From contig JASJDN010000024.1 of the NCBI GenBank assembly GCA_030065205.1, positions 1 to 59,570 of the forward strand: a DNA stretch of 59,570 bases, read 5' to 3'. Positions 27,304 through 34,906 of this stretch are shown piece after piece. The notes under the pieces were generated by a model. That model searched no databases, was not told where the DNA came from, and worked only from the letters and a program-made list of their open reading frames with translations. The position numbers and the translations under genes were made by a program. Position 1 is the first letter of the stretch. Each line of letters begins with the position of its first letter. The DNA comes from Crocosphaera sp. (GTDB lineage Bacteria > Cyanobacteriota > Cyanobacteriia > Cyanobacteriales > Microcystaceae).

Positions 27304-28470
27304 TTGTGTTATTTGGTCATCAATGTGAGGATAATTACTCATCTAATCTTAGCCTTAATCCTGAGCATTAGTTTATCTGCTTGTACTGATATCCCTCGAA
27401 TTCAAGCAGAAGAGCGACTATTTCCCCTAATTAGTTTGCAATTTTTAGATAAATACGAAATTCCTAGTCAAACGTTCCAGGAAACCCCTCTAGGTGGTTT
27501 ATCTGCCCTTACCTACGATCGCCAACAAGATCGCTTTTATGCCTTATCCGACGATCGCTCCCAACAAGCTCCTGCTCGATTTTATACCCTGAAGATAGAT
27601 ATTTCTACGGATAATCAACAAACCGCCAAAATAAAAGGGGTAACGGTAGAAAATGTCACCTTGCTCAAAAACGAAACAGTACAAACCTACTCATCCCAAA
27701 CCATTGATCCAGAGGGCATTTCCTTGTCTCCTAGAGGCACTCTGTTTATTTCTAGTGAAGGAGTTCCTAAACAGGGAATAAACCCCTTTATCGGCGAATT
27801 TAACCCAGCTACAGGACAACTTAAACAAGAGATCCGTCTTCCTCAACGTTATCTACTCCCAACCGAGCCTGACAGTGAACCCAGAGGAGTCGAAGAAAAT
27901 CTCGGGTTTGAACCCTTAACTATCAGTGCCACCAGTACCCTAAAAGACGACCCCTTCCGCCTATTTACCGCCACTGAAGCCTCTCTAAAACAGGATACAA
28001 CTCCAACCCCTCCCGTGAACATTCCGGTGCGTCTGCTGCATTATGTCATTAGTCCCGTGGGTCCCCCGGTGGTGGTAGCCGAACATTTATACTTGTTGGA
28101 TGAAAGTCCCAAAGGTGCGATCGCCAATGGACTCACAGAATTACTCGCTTTACCCAGAGAAGGGTCATGGTTGAGTTTAGAGCGAACCTTTGGAATGTTT
28201 GGGTTTGGCGCAAAATTATTTCAAGTGGTCAATAGTGCTGCGTCTGAAACTTCAACCATTGCTAGTTTTCAAGAAGGAATAGAAGGGATTACACCCTTAA
28301 GAAAAAAGCTATTATTGGATCTAGAAACCCTAGGTATTGAGTTAGATAACTTAGAAGGAATGACCCTTGGACCAAGATTAGCAGACGGGAGTCAGACTTT
28401 AATATTAATCAGTGATGACAACTTTAACCCTGAGCAAACCACTCAACTTTTATTATTCCATCTACAATAA
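27304..28470 (+). CDS. phytase-like/esterase-like lipoprotein
   Basis: 388 residues. A lipoprotein signal (ILALILSISLSACTD) ends in a lipobox with the acceptor cysteine near residue 27. The mature part has the esterase-like activity of phytase domain (GGLSALTYDRQQDRFYALSD; TIDPEGISLSPRG; NLEGMTLGP), a beta-propeller usually calcium-binding, here in the periplasm. Substrate unknown. The start is TTG at 27304, preceded by GAGAGAG; an in-frame GTG at 27325 is an alternative and would keep the signal peptide. Confidence 0.8.
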   Translation: MCYLVINVRIITHLILALILSISLSACTDIPRIQAEERLFPLISLQFLDKYEIPSQTFQETPLGGLSALTYDRQQDRFYALSDDRSQQAPARFYTLKIDISTDNQQTAKIKGVTVENVTLLKNETVQTYSSQTIDPEGISLSPRGTLFISSEGVPKQGINPFIGEFNPATGQLKQEIRLPQRYLLPTEPDSEPRGVEENLGFEPLTISATSTLKDDPFRLFTATEASLKQDTTPTPPVNIPVRLLHYVISPVGPPVVVAEHLYLLDESPKGAIANGLTELLALPREGSWLSLERTFGMFGFGAKLFQVVNSAASETSTIASFQEGIEGITPLRKKLLLDLETLGIELDNLEGMTLGPRLADGSQTLILISDDNFNPEQTTQLLLFHLQ

Positions 28471-28673
28471 TTTTTTCCCACAATGAGATGCTTCCCTCAT
28501 GTCCGTTACGGGATTTTTCGGTTAAAATCGTTAAAATTAGGGATGTTATATACGTACGTAACCCAAAGTTATACATTAACGCTTACATTTTGAGATGACA
28601 AACTGCTATTGATCGGGTTTAATCGATGTAGAAAATCAATGCTCAAATTTTTAACATTATTAGGATTAAAATT

Positions 28674-29357
28674 ATGGTTAAACTTTCTAAGTTAGTGACC
28701 TTGACAACCGGGGGATTTTTAGCGTTAGGCTGTTTTGGGAATCAAGAGGCGATCGCTGCTACAGTCAAATATGATTTTGCCGATGAAAGCATTGAAAAAA
28801 TTGATTTAATTGTCAACGAAGTTTCAATTGCACCTCAAACTTCTTCAACGGATTATCTCTTAGACTTACAACTGAAAGTGTCGTTTCGCGATCAACAAGG
28901 ATCACCCGGAGAAAGAACTTGGTTTATTAATCGTGAGGGTAATTTCAACACGGTAGGTTCTCGGTTCATCTTAAAAGTTGATTTTTGTAAATCATCCGAT
29001 CCATCTTCTGTTTGTTATTCTTTATTTGATAGGCCAAGAACGATTAATAATAATACTGCGAGTGGTACAGAATTTAGTAGAATCTTTAACGATCAAGAAG
29101 ATCCAATTATTAAGCTTTTAACCAATGGTGATAATAATAATGTCAGATTAGAAGCCATTTTATTCGGGAGTCCATCCAGTCAAACTCTTCGACAAAGTAC
29201 CACAGAAAAAAGTGCCTTTTTCGTCTCAACTCCAGCCCCTGAACCTGCTGCTGTTCCTGAACCTTTAACGATTCTAGGTTCAGCTACTGCCATCGGGTTT
29301 GGTACTTTTTTTAAGCGTAAACTAAATCGCAAAAAAGCCTCATCAAAGAAAGCATAA
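28674..29357 (+). CDS. PEP-CTERM sorted exported protein
   Basis: 227 residues. A signal peptide (TLTTGGFLALGCFGNQEAIAA in pieces) precedes a beta-rich domain with two cysteines. The C-terminus VPEPLTILGSATAIGFGTFF followed by KRKLNRKK is a classical PEP-CTERM sorting tag, read by an exosortase. The protein is therefore exported and probably surface or matrix linked. The mature domain is not recognised. Confidence 0.82.
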   Translation: MVKLSKLVTLTTGGFLALGCFGNQEAIAATVKYDFADESIEKIDLIVNEVSIAPQTSSTDYLLDLQLKVSFRDQQGSPGERTWFINREGNFNTVGSRFILKVDFCKSSDPSSVCYSLFDRPRTINNNTASGTEFSRIFNDQEDPIIKLLTNGDNNNVRLEAILFGSPSSQTLRQSTTEKSAFFVSTPAPEPAAVPEPLTILGSATAIGFGTFFKRKLNRKKASSKKA

Positions 29358-29358
29358 A

Positions 29359-29402
29359 TTAGAAGAAGTTAGTATCTTAGGAATGATTAAGATGTTAAAT
29401 TT
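29359..29402 (+). pseudogene. deleted copy of the gene at 30483
   Basis: The bases from 29361 repeat GAAGAAGTTAGTATCTTAGG and onward into the middle of the 30483-30893 gene, then jump to its last codons (GATGTTAAA...ATGTAAAA). This is a remnant with an internal deletion, joined to repeat copy A exactly as the intact gene is joined to copy C. Confidence 0.7.
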
Positions 29403-29475
29403 ATGTAAAAAATGCTTGCCTTTTCTTGACTTGACATTATATTTTATACATAGTGGAAAAAAGTGCGTCCTACTA
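29403..29475 (+). repeat. 70-bp direct repeat, copy A, with promoter-like core
   Basis: ATGTAAAAAATGCTTGC, then TCTTGACTTGACAT, then TATATTTTATACA and GTGCGTCC. Copies B (29998) and C (30888) share all these blocks. TTGACT/TTGACA and TATA-type hexamers are present, so it may act as a promoter; exact -35/-10 pairing is ambiguous. Confidence 0.75.
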
Positions 29476-29487
29476 TTGTGACTTAAA

Positions 29488-29729
29488 ATGAATGCAATCG
29501 ATGTAGATGAAGCAAGAAAGCAACTTTGACAGTTATTAGCGAGAGTGGAAAAAGGTGAAGAGATTATCATTGTTAATGAAGGAAAACCTGTAGCTTTACT
29601 AACTGCTTATCCTAACTCTCAACAAAGCGATCGCATTCCTGGACGTTTACGAGGTCAATGTACTATTCCCGATGATTTTATCAAACCGATGAAGAATTAA
29701 TTGCTTTGTTTGAAGGAGTGGGAGATTGA
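29488..29729 (+). pseudogene. Phd/YefM-type antitoxin gene, broken twice
   Basis: Reading from ATG 29488: MNAIDVDEARKQL, then TGA at 29527-29529, then QLLARVEKGEEIIIVNEGKP in the same frame, the family core. A second lesion, a one-base loss after AAACC near 29687, throws the original end (DEELIALFEG) out of frame. Restoring both gives a normal antitoxin that ends in ATTGA overlapping the toxin start. Both lesions point to decay rather than sequencing error, though one would need checking. Confidence 0.85.
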
Positions 29730-29786
29730 AATTTTTGTTAGATACCCACTGCTGGTTATGGTGGTTATTTGAACCAGAAAAATGTA
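29726..29786 (+). pseudogene. 5' end of a PIN-domain (VapC-like) toxin gene
   Basis: Starts with TTG overlapping the antitoxin stop. The first codons give KFLLDTHCWLWWLFEPEK, the PIN N-terminus with its first acidic residue. After about 20 codons, PIN sequence ends where a GTAG-type palindrome begins, and no further PIN motif is visible downstream. Confidence 0.8.
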
Positions 29787-29791
29787 GAACA

Positions 29792-29857
29792 GTAGGGTGG
29801 GTTAGACGGCAAAAATTTAGATAAGAATTAGAATTGAAAAATCCGTCGTAACCCACC
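29792..29857. repeat. GTAG-palindrome next to the vapC remnant
   Basis: GTAG then GGTGGGTTAGACGG ... CCGTCGTAACCCACC, with a loop of about 35 bases. It directly follows the truncated toxin gene, so insertion or recombination at this element probably caused the truncation. Confidence 0.7.
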
Positions 29858-29997
29858 ATCTCAGAAGGCGATCGCATATTCTCACTCATCAGTTAAAACT
29901 CTAGCACTAGATATTTTTGTACTATTCAAAAAGGCGATCTCGAAGAGATCCGCTTTGCGGTGCGCTTCTTATCAGGTATCAGATAACAGGAAAGTTA

Positions 29998-30072
29998 ATG
30001 TAAAAAATGCTTGCAAAATCTTGACTTGACATGGTATATTATACACAATAGAAAAACCGTGCGCCTGTAACC
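29998..30072 (+). repeat. 70-bp direct repeat, copy B, ahead of the 30136 gene
   Basis: Same blocks as copy A: ATGTAAAAAATGCTTGC, TCTTGACTTGACATGG, TATATTATACACA, GTGCGCCTGTAAC. It lies 64 bases before the ATG at 30136, so it is the natural promoter candidate for that gene pair. Confidence 0.75.
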
Positions 30073-30135
30073 CGTTCTCAGAAAATCTAAAAGTCTTGAG
30101 ATTAAACAAATAGGGAAACAATCAATATTGATTAC

Positions 30136-30477
30136 ATGAACCCCAATAACTCTGATCAGTTTCCTCAGCGTAACGAAAGTGATCGCTATGAACAGATATT
30201 ACTTTCAGGATATACTGAGCAAGAGATTAAGGAAATGCAAAGGCTTATGAAAAAATGGGATAAGGCAACCTATCCTACTTTGGCTAATAGTATAGTTGAT
30301 CATGCAGATAGGCACAATTTTCAAGACAATTATTTAAAATATTTGAGAAAAGCAGCTAATTTTAACAAAAAAGGAGCAAAAAAAACAAAATTACTCAATG
30401 GAACCTTGAGATGGAATAAAGGAACTGAATTTATAATAGAAAGGGACAACAAAATTGTATCTTACGGTGGAAATTAA
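30136..30477 (+). CDS. small protein resembling a polymorphic-toxin C-terminal domain
   Basis: 113 residues. A charged helical leader (EQEIKEMQRLMKKWDKA) is followed by IVDHADRHNF, YLKYLRKAANFNKKGAKK, LRWNKGTEF and IIERDNKIVSYGG. The order H-x-x-RH, then YLxxA-x-F, then a GxxRW-basic strand and a final ERDNKIVSYG strand is reminiscent of standalone nuclease-toxin domains of contact-dependent systems. This is my pattern impression, not a confirmed family. The gene is followed after six bases by a second small gene that could be its partner. Confidence 0.55.
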   Translation: MNPNNSDQFPQRNESDRYEQILLSGYTEQEIKEMQRLMKKWDKATYPTLANSIVDHADRHNFQDNYLKYLRKAANFNKKGAKKTKLLNGTLRWNKGTEFIIERDNKIVSYGGN

Positions 30478-30482
30478 CAGAA

Positions 30483-30893
30483 ATGATGCACAATTTAGAT
30501 AGTTCCAATAAAATTGATACAATCTTAATCAATCAAAACTATATTGAGCAAATCTTAAATCAATTACTGATTGATTATCAAAAGACTCAAGAAGAAAGGG
30601 TTAAAATTGCTGAGTGGGAAGAAAATGAAGAAGTTAGTATCTTAGGAATGATTGAAATGTTAACGGATACCATTCGAGGATATGGTTTTCAAGTGATTAA
30701 TAATCATTCATTAGACAACTCTAGGGAAATGATGAATGAATTAGAAAAAATGAAAATATTTGAAATTCCTGAGTTAACTGATTGGTATTTTTCGTCAAAG
30801 TTTGATTATCCTCGGAGTAAAAATTATCTAGAAAGTTTAAACTATTTGCGTTTATTAATTCTCGAATATATGAGAGATGTTAAATTGATGTAA
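30483..30893 (+). CDS. small helical protein, possible partner/immunity protein
   Basis: 136 residues, acidic and mostly helical (ILINQNYIEQILNQLLIDYQ in pieces; WYFSSKFDYPRSKNYLES), with no membrane segment. It starts six bases after the 30136 stop and is probably cotranscribed. Its stop (TAA at 30891) lies inside repeat copy C. A deleted copy of this gene stands at 29359. Immunity function is inferred only from position, size and acidity. Confidence 0.55.
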   Translation: MMHNLDSSNKIDTILINQNYIEQILNQLLIDYQKTQEERVKIAEWEENEEVSILGMIEMLTDTIRGYGFQVINNHSLDNSREMMNELEKMKIFEIPELTDWYFSSKFDYPRSKNYLESLNYLRLLILEYMRDVKLM

Positions 30894-30963
30894 AAAATAC
30901 TTGTATAATCTTGACTTGGCATGATATTCTATGCACAATTGGGAAGGTGTGGGCTTACAACCT
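30888..30963 (+). repeat. 70-bp direct repeat, copy C
   Basis: ATGTAAAAAATACTTGTA, TCTTGACTTGGCATGA, TATTCTATGCACAATT and GTGTGGGCTTACAAC. It overlaps the stop of the 30483 gene and ends 21 bases before the 3' end of the opposing NACHT gene, so no intact gene now lies downstream of it. Confidence 0.75.
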
Positions 30964-30984
30964 CTTTTTCGCGGTAATAAATGC

Positions 30985-33900
30985 TTAACGTTGCAACAAG
31001 CCTTTGATCAGCCTTTTGATAGGAAAATAGCCAACGAGGTGAGGATAGACAGGAATATAGGGCAAGTTATAGCGACTATAGCGAATGGCGAGTTTTCTGG
31101 CAAGGGTAAAAATATTCTTTTTGTAGATATCAATATTCTGATTTTTGATAATTGCTTCTAATATTTCTGGACATTTTATGTTTTCTAATGCGTATGCTGC
31201 ACTATATCTAACTTCACTATTAGAGTCACTCAAAGCCTCAATTAATGGATTAACTGCTGCTTTATTCCCTATGTTTCCTAAGGCAAATGCAGCACGATAT
31301 CTAACACCAGGCTCAGAGTCACTCAGAACTTGAATTAAGGCATTAACTGCGGCTTCATTATCTATCTTTCCTAATGCCATTACTATCCCTATCCTCTCTG
31401 TACAAAACATATCAAAATGAGTCAGGGCTCGAATTAAGGGGTTAACTGCTACTTGATTACCCATGTTTCCTAAGGCAAATGCAGCACGATATCTAACACC
31501 AGGCTCAGAGTCACTCAAAGCTTGAATTAAGCCGTTAACCGCCTCTTCATTGCCTATCTTTCCTAAGGCAAATGCAGCACAATATCTAACATTACTATCA
31601 GAGTCACTCAAAGCTTGAATTAAGCCGTTAACCGCCTCTTCATTGCGTATGTCTCCTAATGCGTCTGCAGCACTATATCTAACATTACTATCAGAGTCAC
31701 TCAAAAAAGCTTGAATTAAGCCGTTAACCGCCTCTTCATTGCGTATGTCTCCTAATGCGTCTGCAGCACTATATCTAACATTACGATTAGAGTCAGTCAA
31801 TGCCTGAATTAAGCCGTTAACCGCCTCTTCATTGCGTATGTCTCCTAATGCCTTTGCTGCACACCTTCTAACCCAACTATTAGAGTCAGTCAATGCCTGA
31901 ATTAAGAGGTTAACCGCCTCTTGATTGCCTATCTTTCCTAATGCGTATGCAGCACTATATCTAATATTACTATTATAGTCACTCAAAGCTTGAATTAAGA
32001 GGTTAACTGCTGCTTCATTACCTATTATTCTTATTAACGCCTTTACTACACTACTTATAACGACAAAATCATCAGGGTCAGTCAGTGTTTGAATTAAGGG
32101 GTTAACTGCAGCCTCACTCCCTATTTTTCCTAATGCCTCTACTATTGATGATTTGCACTCCCAGAAAGCACTAAACGGATCACGGTCAGTCAAGGCTTGA
32201 ATTAAGGGGTTAACTGCAGCCTCACTCCCTATTTTTCCTAATGCCTCTACTATTGATGCTTTCCACTCCCAGAAAGAACTAAACAGATCAGGGTCAGTCA
32301 AGGCTTGAATTAAGGGGTTGACTGCGGCCTCATCCCCTATTTTTCCTAAGGCAAATGCAGCATGATCTCTAACAACAGGCTCAGAGTCAGTCAGAGCTTG
32401 AATTAAGGGGTTAACCGCTACTTGATTACCTATGTTTCCTAATTCATATGCAGCACTAGATCTAACATTAATATTAGAGTCACTCAGAGCTTGAATTAAA
32501 GCATTAACTGCTGCTTCATTGCCTATCTTTCCTAAGGCTTTTTCTGCAATGCATCTAACCTGACTATCAGAGTTACTCAAAGCTTGAATTAAGGAATTAA
32601 CGGCTACTTCATTGCCTATCTTTCCCAAAGAAATAAGCACTGATTTAATAAACTCTGCATCAGGATACTTGTGCCAAAAATTAACAATATCCTCGATGAT
32701 CTCATTTTTTAAACTATCATATTTTTTCTGATCTTTTACTTGAGCAGAACATTCCGTCAAACAAGAACCTGCCAATAACAACATAGTCTTAAATATATCA
32801 TCTTTTTCCTGACGAAGTTTCTTTAATAAAGGGATGGGATTTTTTAATAACCCTGCTACTAATATAATAGTTTCGTGCCAATCATATTCCCAAAAATGAG
32901 CTTGAATTAATTCTAATCCTTCTTTTTTATTCTTTTGTATTTCTTCTTTTAAATAAGATGCAGTAAAATATTCTTGAAAAGTACGATGTAAGAATAAATA
33001 TTGATTGCCTTCTGCTGATAAAGTTTGAATGATTCCATCTTCTTCTGTTAATTCTGTAATTAATTCTGTTGCTGTTTTTTGATTAAACTCTCTTTTATCT
33101 GTTTGTCCTAAATATTCATTGATTTTGTCATATAATTCCTTCCCAGAAAAAACCTCTTGATTTTGACAACTAAATTCATAAGCTAAATATTCTAATAAGT
33201 TGGTTTTAGCAATAATCCAACCTTCATCTGATAGCTTTCTTTGATTATCCTTTGACCATTGACTTAAAATATAGTTAACTGCTTTTTCATATACTTGTGT
33301 TCGTCGTGCGGGTAAAATTAAACCTTTGCTTTGATATAAACTACATAATAAGGATAATAATAAGGGATTTTGAGCTAATCCTTGTATTTGAGGTCTATTT
33401 TTTAACTCATTAATTAACCCATCTGCGGAAACCATCTCATCTTCTATTTTTCCTGCTGCATAATTAAACCAAGTTTTAATGTATTCTGCTGTTTTTTTAT
33501 CATCAAACGGAACAATTTCAACTTCTTTACCTCCATCAATAAAGTTTCCTCCATATCCTACAATACGGGAAGTGCAAATGATAGGACAAGGATAATTTTT
33601 TAGAAAACGGTTTAACCTTTTACTTAAGGGTATCCTGTCATCTTTGGGAACTTCATCTAAAGCATCGAATAATAATAAACATTTTCCTTGCTGTAATTTT
33701 TCCTGTAAATAGTATTCAATTTGATCAATAATTTCTGGATAGTCTTGTTTAAGGATATTGGGAATAATATCAATAATTTCTCCTGTTTCTCTTGCCAACT
33801 CTGATAAACGAATAAATAAGGGAAAAACTAGATTGTCAACTGACTTATTTTCTAACTGTTTTAATGCTTCTCGAATTTTGATAATCGTTTCATTCTTTAA

Positions 33901-34266
33901 TAAGGTAGATTTTCCCATCCCTGGATCAGCAAGTACCATAATTTTTTTATGGTCTTTTTTTGCTTCTTTCCAGTCAACTTTAATGGTTTTAGTTTCTTCT
34001 TTTATTCCTTTAATCGCATAAGCATCTTTTGACTCGAAATCAATGATCGCATAATTTCTAACGGTTTCAATTTCATGGGTAAACCGTCTTTCTAAGGTTA
34101 CTTGAATGGGAATATATTGCTCTTGTAATTTAACTCTCTCTTGAGTATGAAAGAGTTTAAGATATTGATATTTTTCTTGAATTTTTTGTAAAAATTGACA
34201 ATATAACTCTTTTAATTCTTGTTCTGTTAAATTAGGTTTAGATTTAGGCTTTTCTTTACCAGACAG
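30985..34266 (-). CDS. NACHT NTPase with HEAT repeats; N-terminus cut off by TGA
   Basis: STAND NTPase of about 1090 codons. Around the ATG at 33939: P-loop LADPGMGKST, then Walker B LLLFDALDE (88-96 from that ATG), then a NACHT helical region, then about 15 HEAT units of 31 residues (core AVNxLIQALSDSxxxVRxxAAxALGxIGN). Upstream of that ATG the frame is open for 109 further codons of conserved-looking sequence (LELYCQFLQKIQEKYQYLK-like; YIPIQVTLERRFTHE) with no ATG, GTG or TTG, right back to a TGA shared in frame with the upstream gene. So the native protein was probably fused to that gene. Bacterial NACHT proteins of this type include anti-phage proteins; that role is inferred. Confidence 0.8.
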   Translation of the reverse strand: MSGKEKPKSKPNLTEQELKELYCQFLQKIQEKYQYLKLFHTQERVKLQEQYIPIQVTLERRFTHEIETVRNYAIIDFESKDAYAIKGIKEETKTIKVDWKEAKKDHKKIMVLADPGMGKSTLLKNETIIKIREALKQLENKSVDNLVFPLFIRLSELARETGEIIDIIPNILKQDYPEIIDQIEYYLQEKLQQGKCLLLFDALDEVPKDDRIPLSKRLNRFLKNYPCPIICTSRIVGYGGNFIDGGKEVEIVPFDDKKTAEYIKTWFNYAAGKIEDEMVSADGLINELKNRPQIQGLAQNPLLLSLLCSLYQSKGLILPARRTQVYEKAVNYILSQWSKDNQRKLSDEGWIIAKTNLLEYLAYEFSCQNQEVFSGKELYDKINEYLGQTDKREFNQKTATELITELTEEDGIIQTLSAEGNQYLFLHRTFQEYFTASYLKEEIQKNKKEGLELIQAHFWEYDWHETIILVAGLLKNPIPLLKKLRQEKDDIFKTMLLLAGSCLTECSAQVKDQKKYDSLKNEIIEDIVNFWHKYPDAEFIKSVLISLGKIGNEVAVNSLIQALSNSDSQVRCIAEKALGKIGNEAAVNALIQALSDSNINVRSSAAYELGNIGNQVAVNPLIQALTDSEPVVRDHAAFALGKIGDEAAVNPLIQALTDPDLFSSFWEWKASIVEALGKIGSEAAVNPLIQALTDRDPFSAFWECKSSIVEALGKIGSEAAVNPLIQTLTDPDDFVVISSVVKALIRIIGNEAAVNLLIQALSDYNSNIRYSAAYALGKIGNQEAVNLLIQALTDSNSWVRRCAAKALGDIRNEEAVNGLIQALTDSNRNVRYSAADALGDIRNEEAVNGLIQAFLSDSDSNVRYSAADALGDIRNEEAVNGLIQALSDSDSNVRYCAAFALGKIGNEEAVNGLIQALSDSEPGVRYRAAFALGNMGNQVAVNPLIRALTHFDMFCTERIGIVMALGKIDNEAAVNALIQVLSDSEPGVRYRAAFALGNIGNKAAVNPLIEALSDSNSEVRYSAAYALENIKCPEILEAIIKNQNIDIYKKNIFTLARKLAIRYSRYNLPYIPVYPHLVGYFPIKRLIKGLLQR
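31145..32650. repeat. tandem 93-bp HEAT-coding repeats
   Basis: About 15 units of roughly 93 bases encode the HEAT repeats. Some adjacent units are nearly identical, for example those around 31600-31860 that share GAATTAAGCCGTTAACCGCC. Two longer units (near 32160 and 32270) carry an insertion with a tryptophan-containing loop (SSFWEWKAS, SAFWECKSS). Confidence 0.9.
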
Positions 34267-34671
34267 TCATTTGTGTGTTATGTTGACATCCCCTATACTA
34301 ACACTATTACCATCACCTTTAAGATCAAAAATAAATCCTGAATTGTTAATCACTTGTTTTGCTTCTGAGTTTTCTTGTATCATTTTTCCTAATTTTTCGA
34401 GTTCTTTTTTAATCTCATCATCTTTATTAGCGACTTCTTCAATGACTTCTGCATCCATAACATCCGATGAGTTGTTAACGGTTGCTTCCAACTTATCTAA
34501 CTTATCAGGAAACTTATTTTTTATTAATTGTAAAATCTTATTAGCTTGAGTTAAGGTAATATCTGCCAACTTATCACTTGTTTTCTTAACCAATGTCTTA
34601 CTGGTTGCATCATAAGTTTGCTTTGCTAAAAGCGTTAATAATGCTGTTGCACCGCTAATCAATAAGTCCAT
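34267..34671 (-). CDS. N-terminal module of the NACHT protein (separate or split)
   Basis: 134 residues ending in TGA at 34269-34267. It starts DLLISGATALLTLLAKQTYD, has a coiled helix region (EEVANKDDEIKKELEKLGKM) and ends with GDGNSVSIGDVNITHK. This looks like the N-terminal half of cyanobacterial NACHT/HEAT proteins, a small helical effector/adaptor with a short beta tail. The following NACHT frame continues in the same phase with CTG directly after TGA. It is either a real stand-alone gene, a readthrough leader, or the 5' part of a split gene. Confidence 0.75.
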   Translation of the reverse strand: MDLLISGATALLTLLAKQTYDATSKTLVKKTSDKLADITLTQANKILQLIKNKFPDKLDKLEATVNNSSDVMDAEVIEEVANKDDEIKKELEKLGKMIQENSEAKQVINNSGFIFDLKGDGNSVSIGDVNITHK

Positions 34672-34906
34672 AATAAAGCCTAAGGTATAAGTTAGTAGTC
34701 AGTATTTCCTTAAAAATATCGAATAATTATAACATTTTAATTAACAGTCAATGCTTTTCTTAATAAAAATTTGGAATAATCTCAGCATACAACATAACCA
34801 AGTTTCTGTATAAAAATATGTTACTCTAGATTAAGTCAACGATCAATTCAGTCCAAGTTTTAAGTTTATAAATAGCCAATTAAGCTAAGTAAAGTCAAGA
34901 ATTATT

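Noticed and set aside
30931..31161. Plus-strand frame after repeat copy C
   Set aside because: It runs antisense to the NACHT 3' end, starts inside the repeat and has no protein-like pattern. A real downstream gene for copy C is therefore not supported.
31145..32650. Regular 93-base repeats considered as a non-coding array
   Set aside because: They keep one long reading frame with HEAT motifs and in-phase substitutions, so they are coding.
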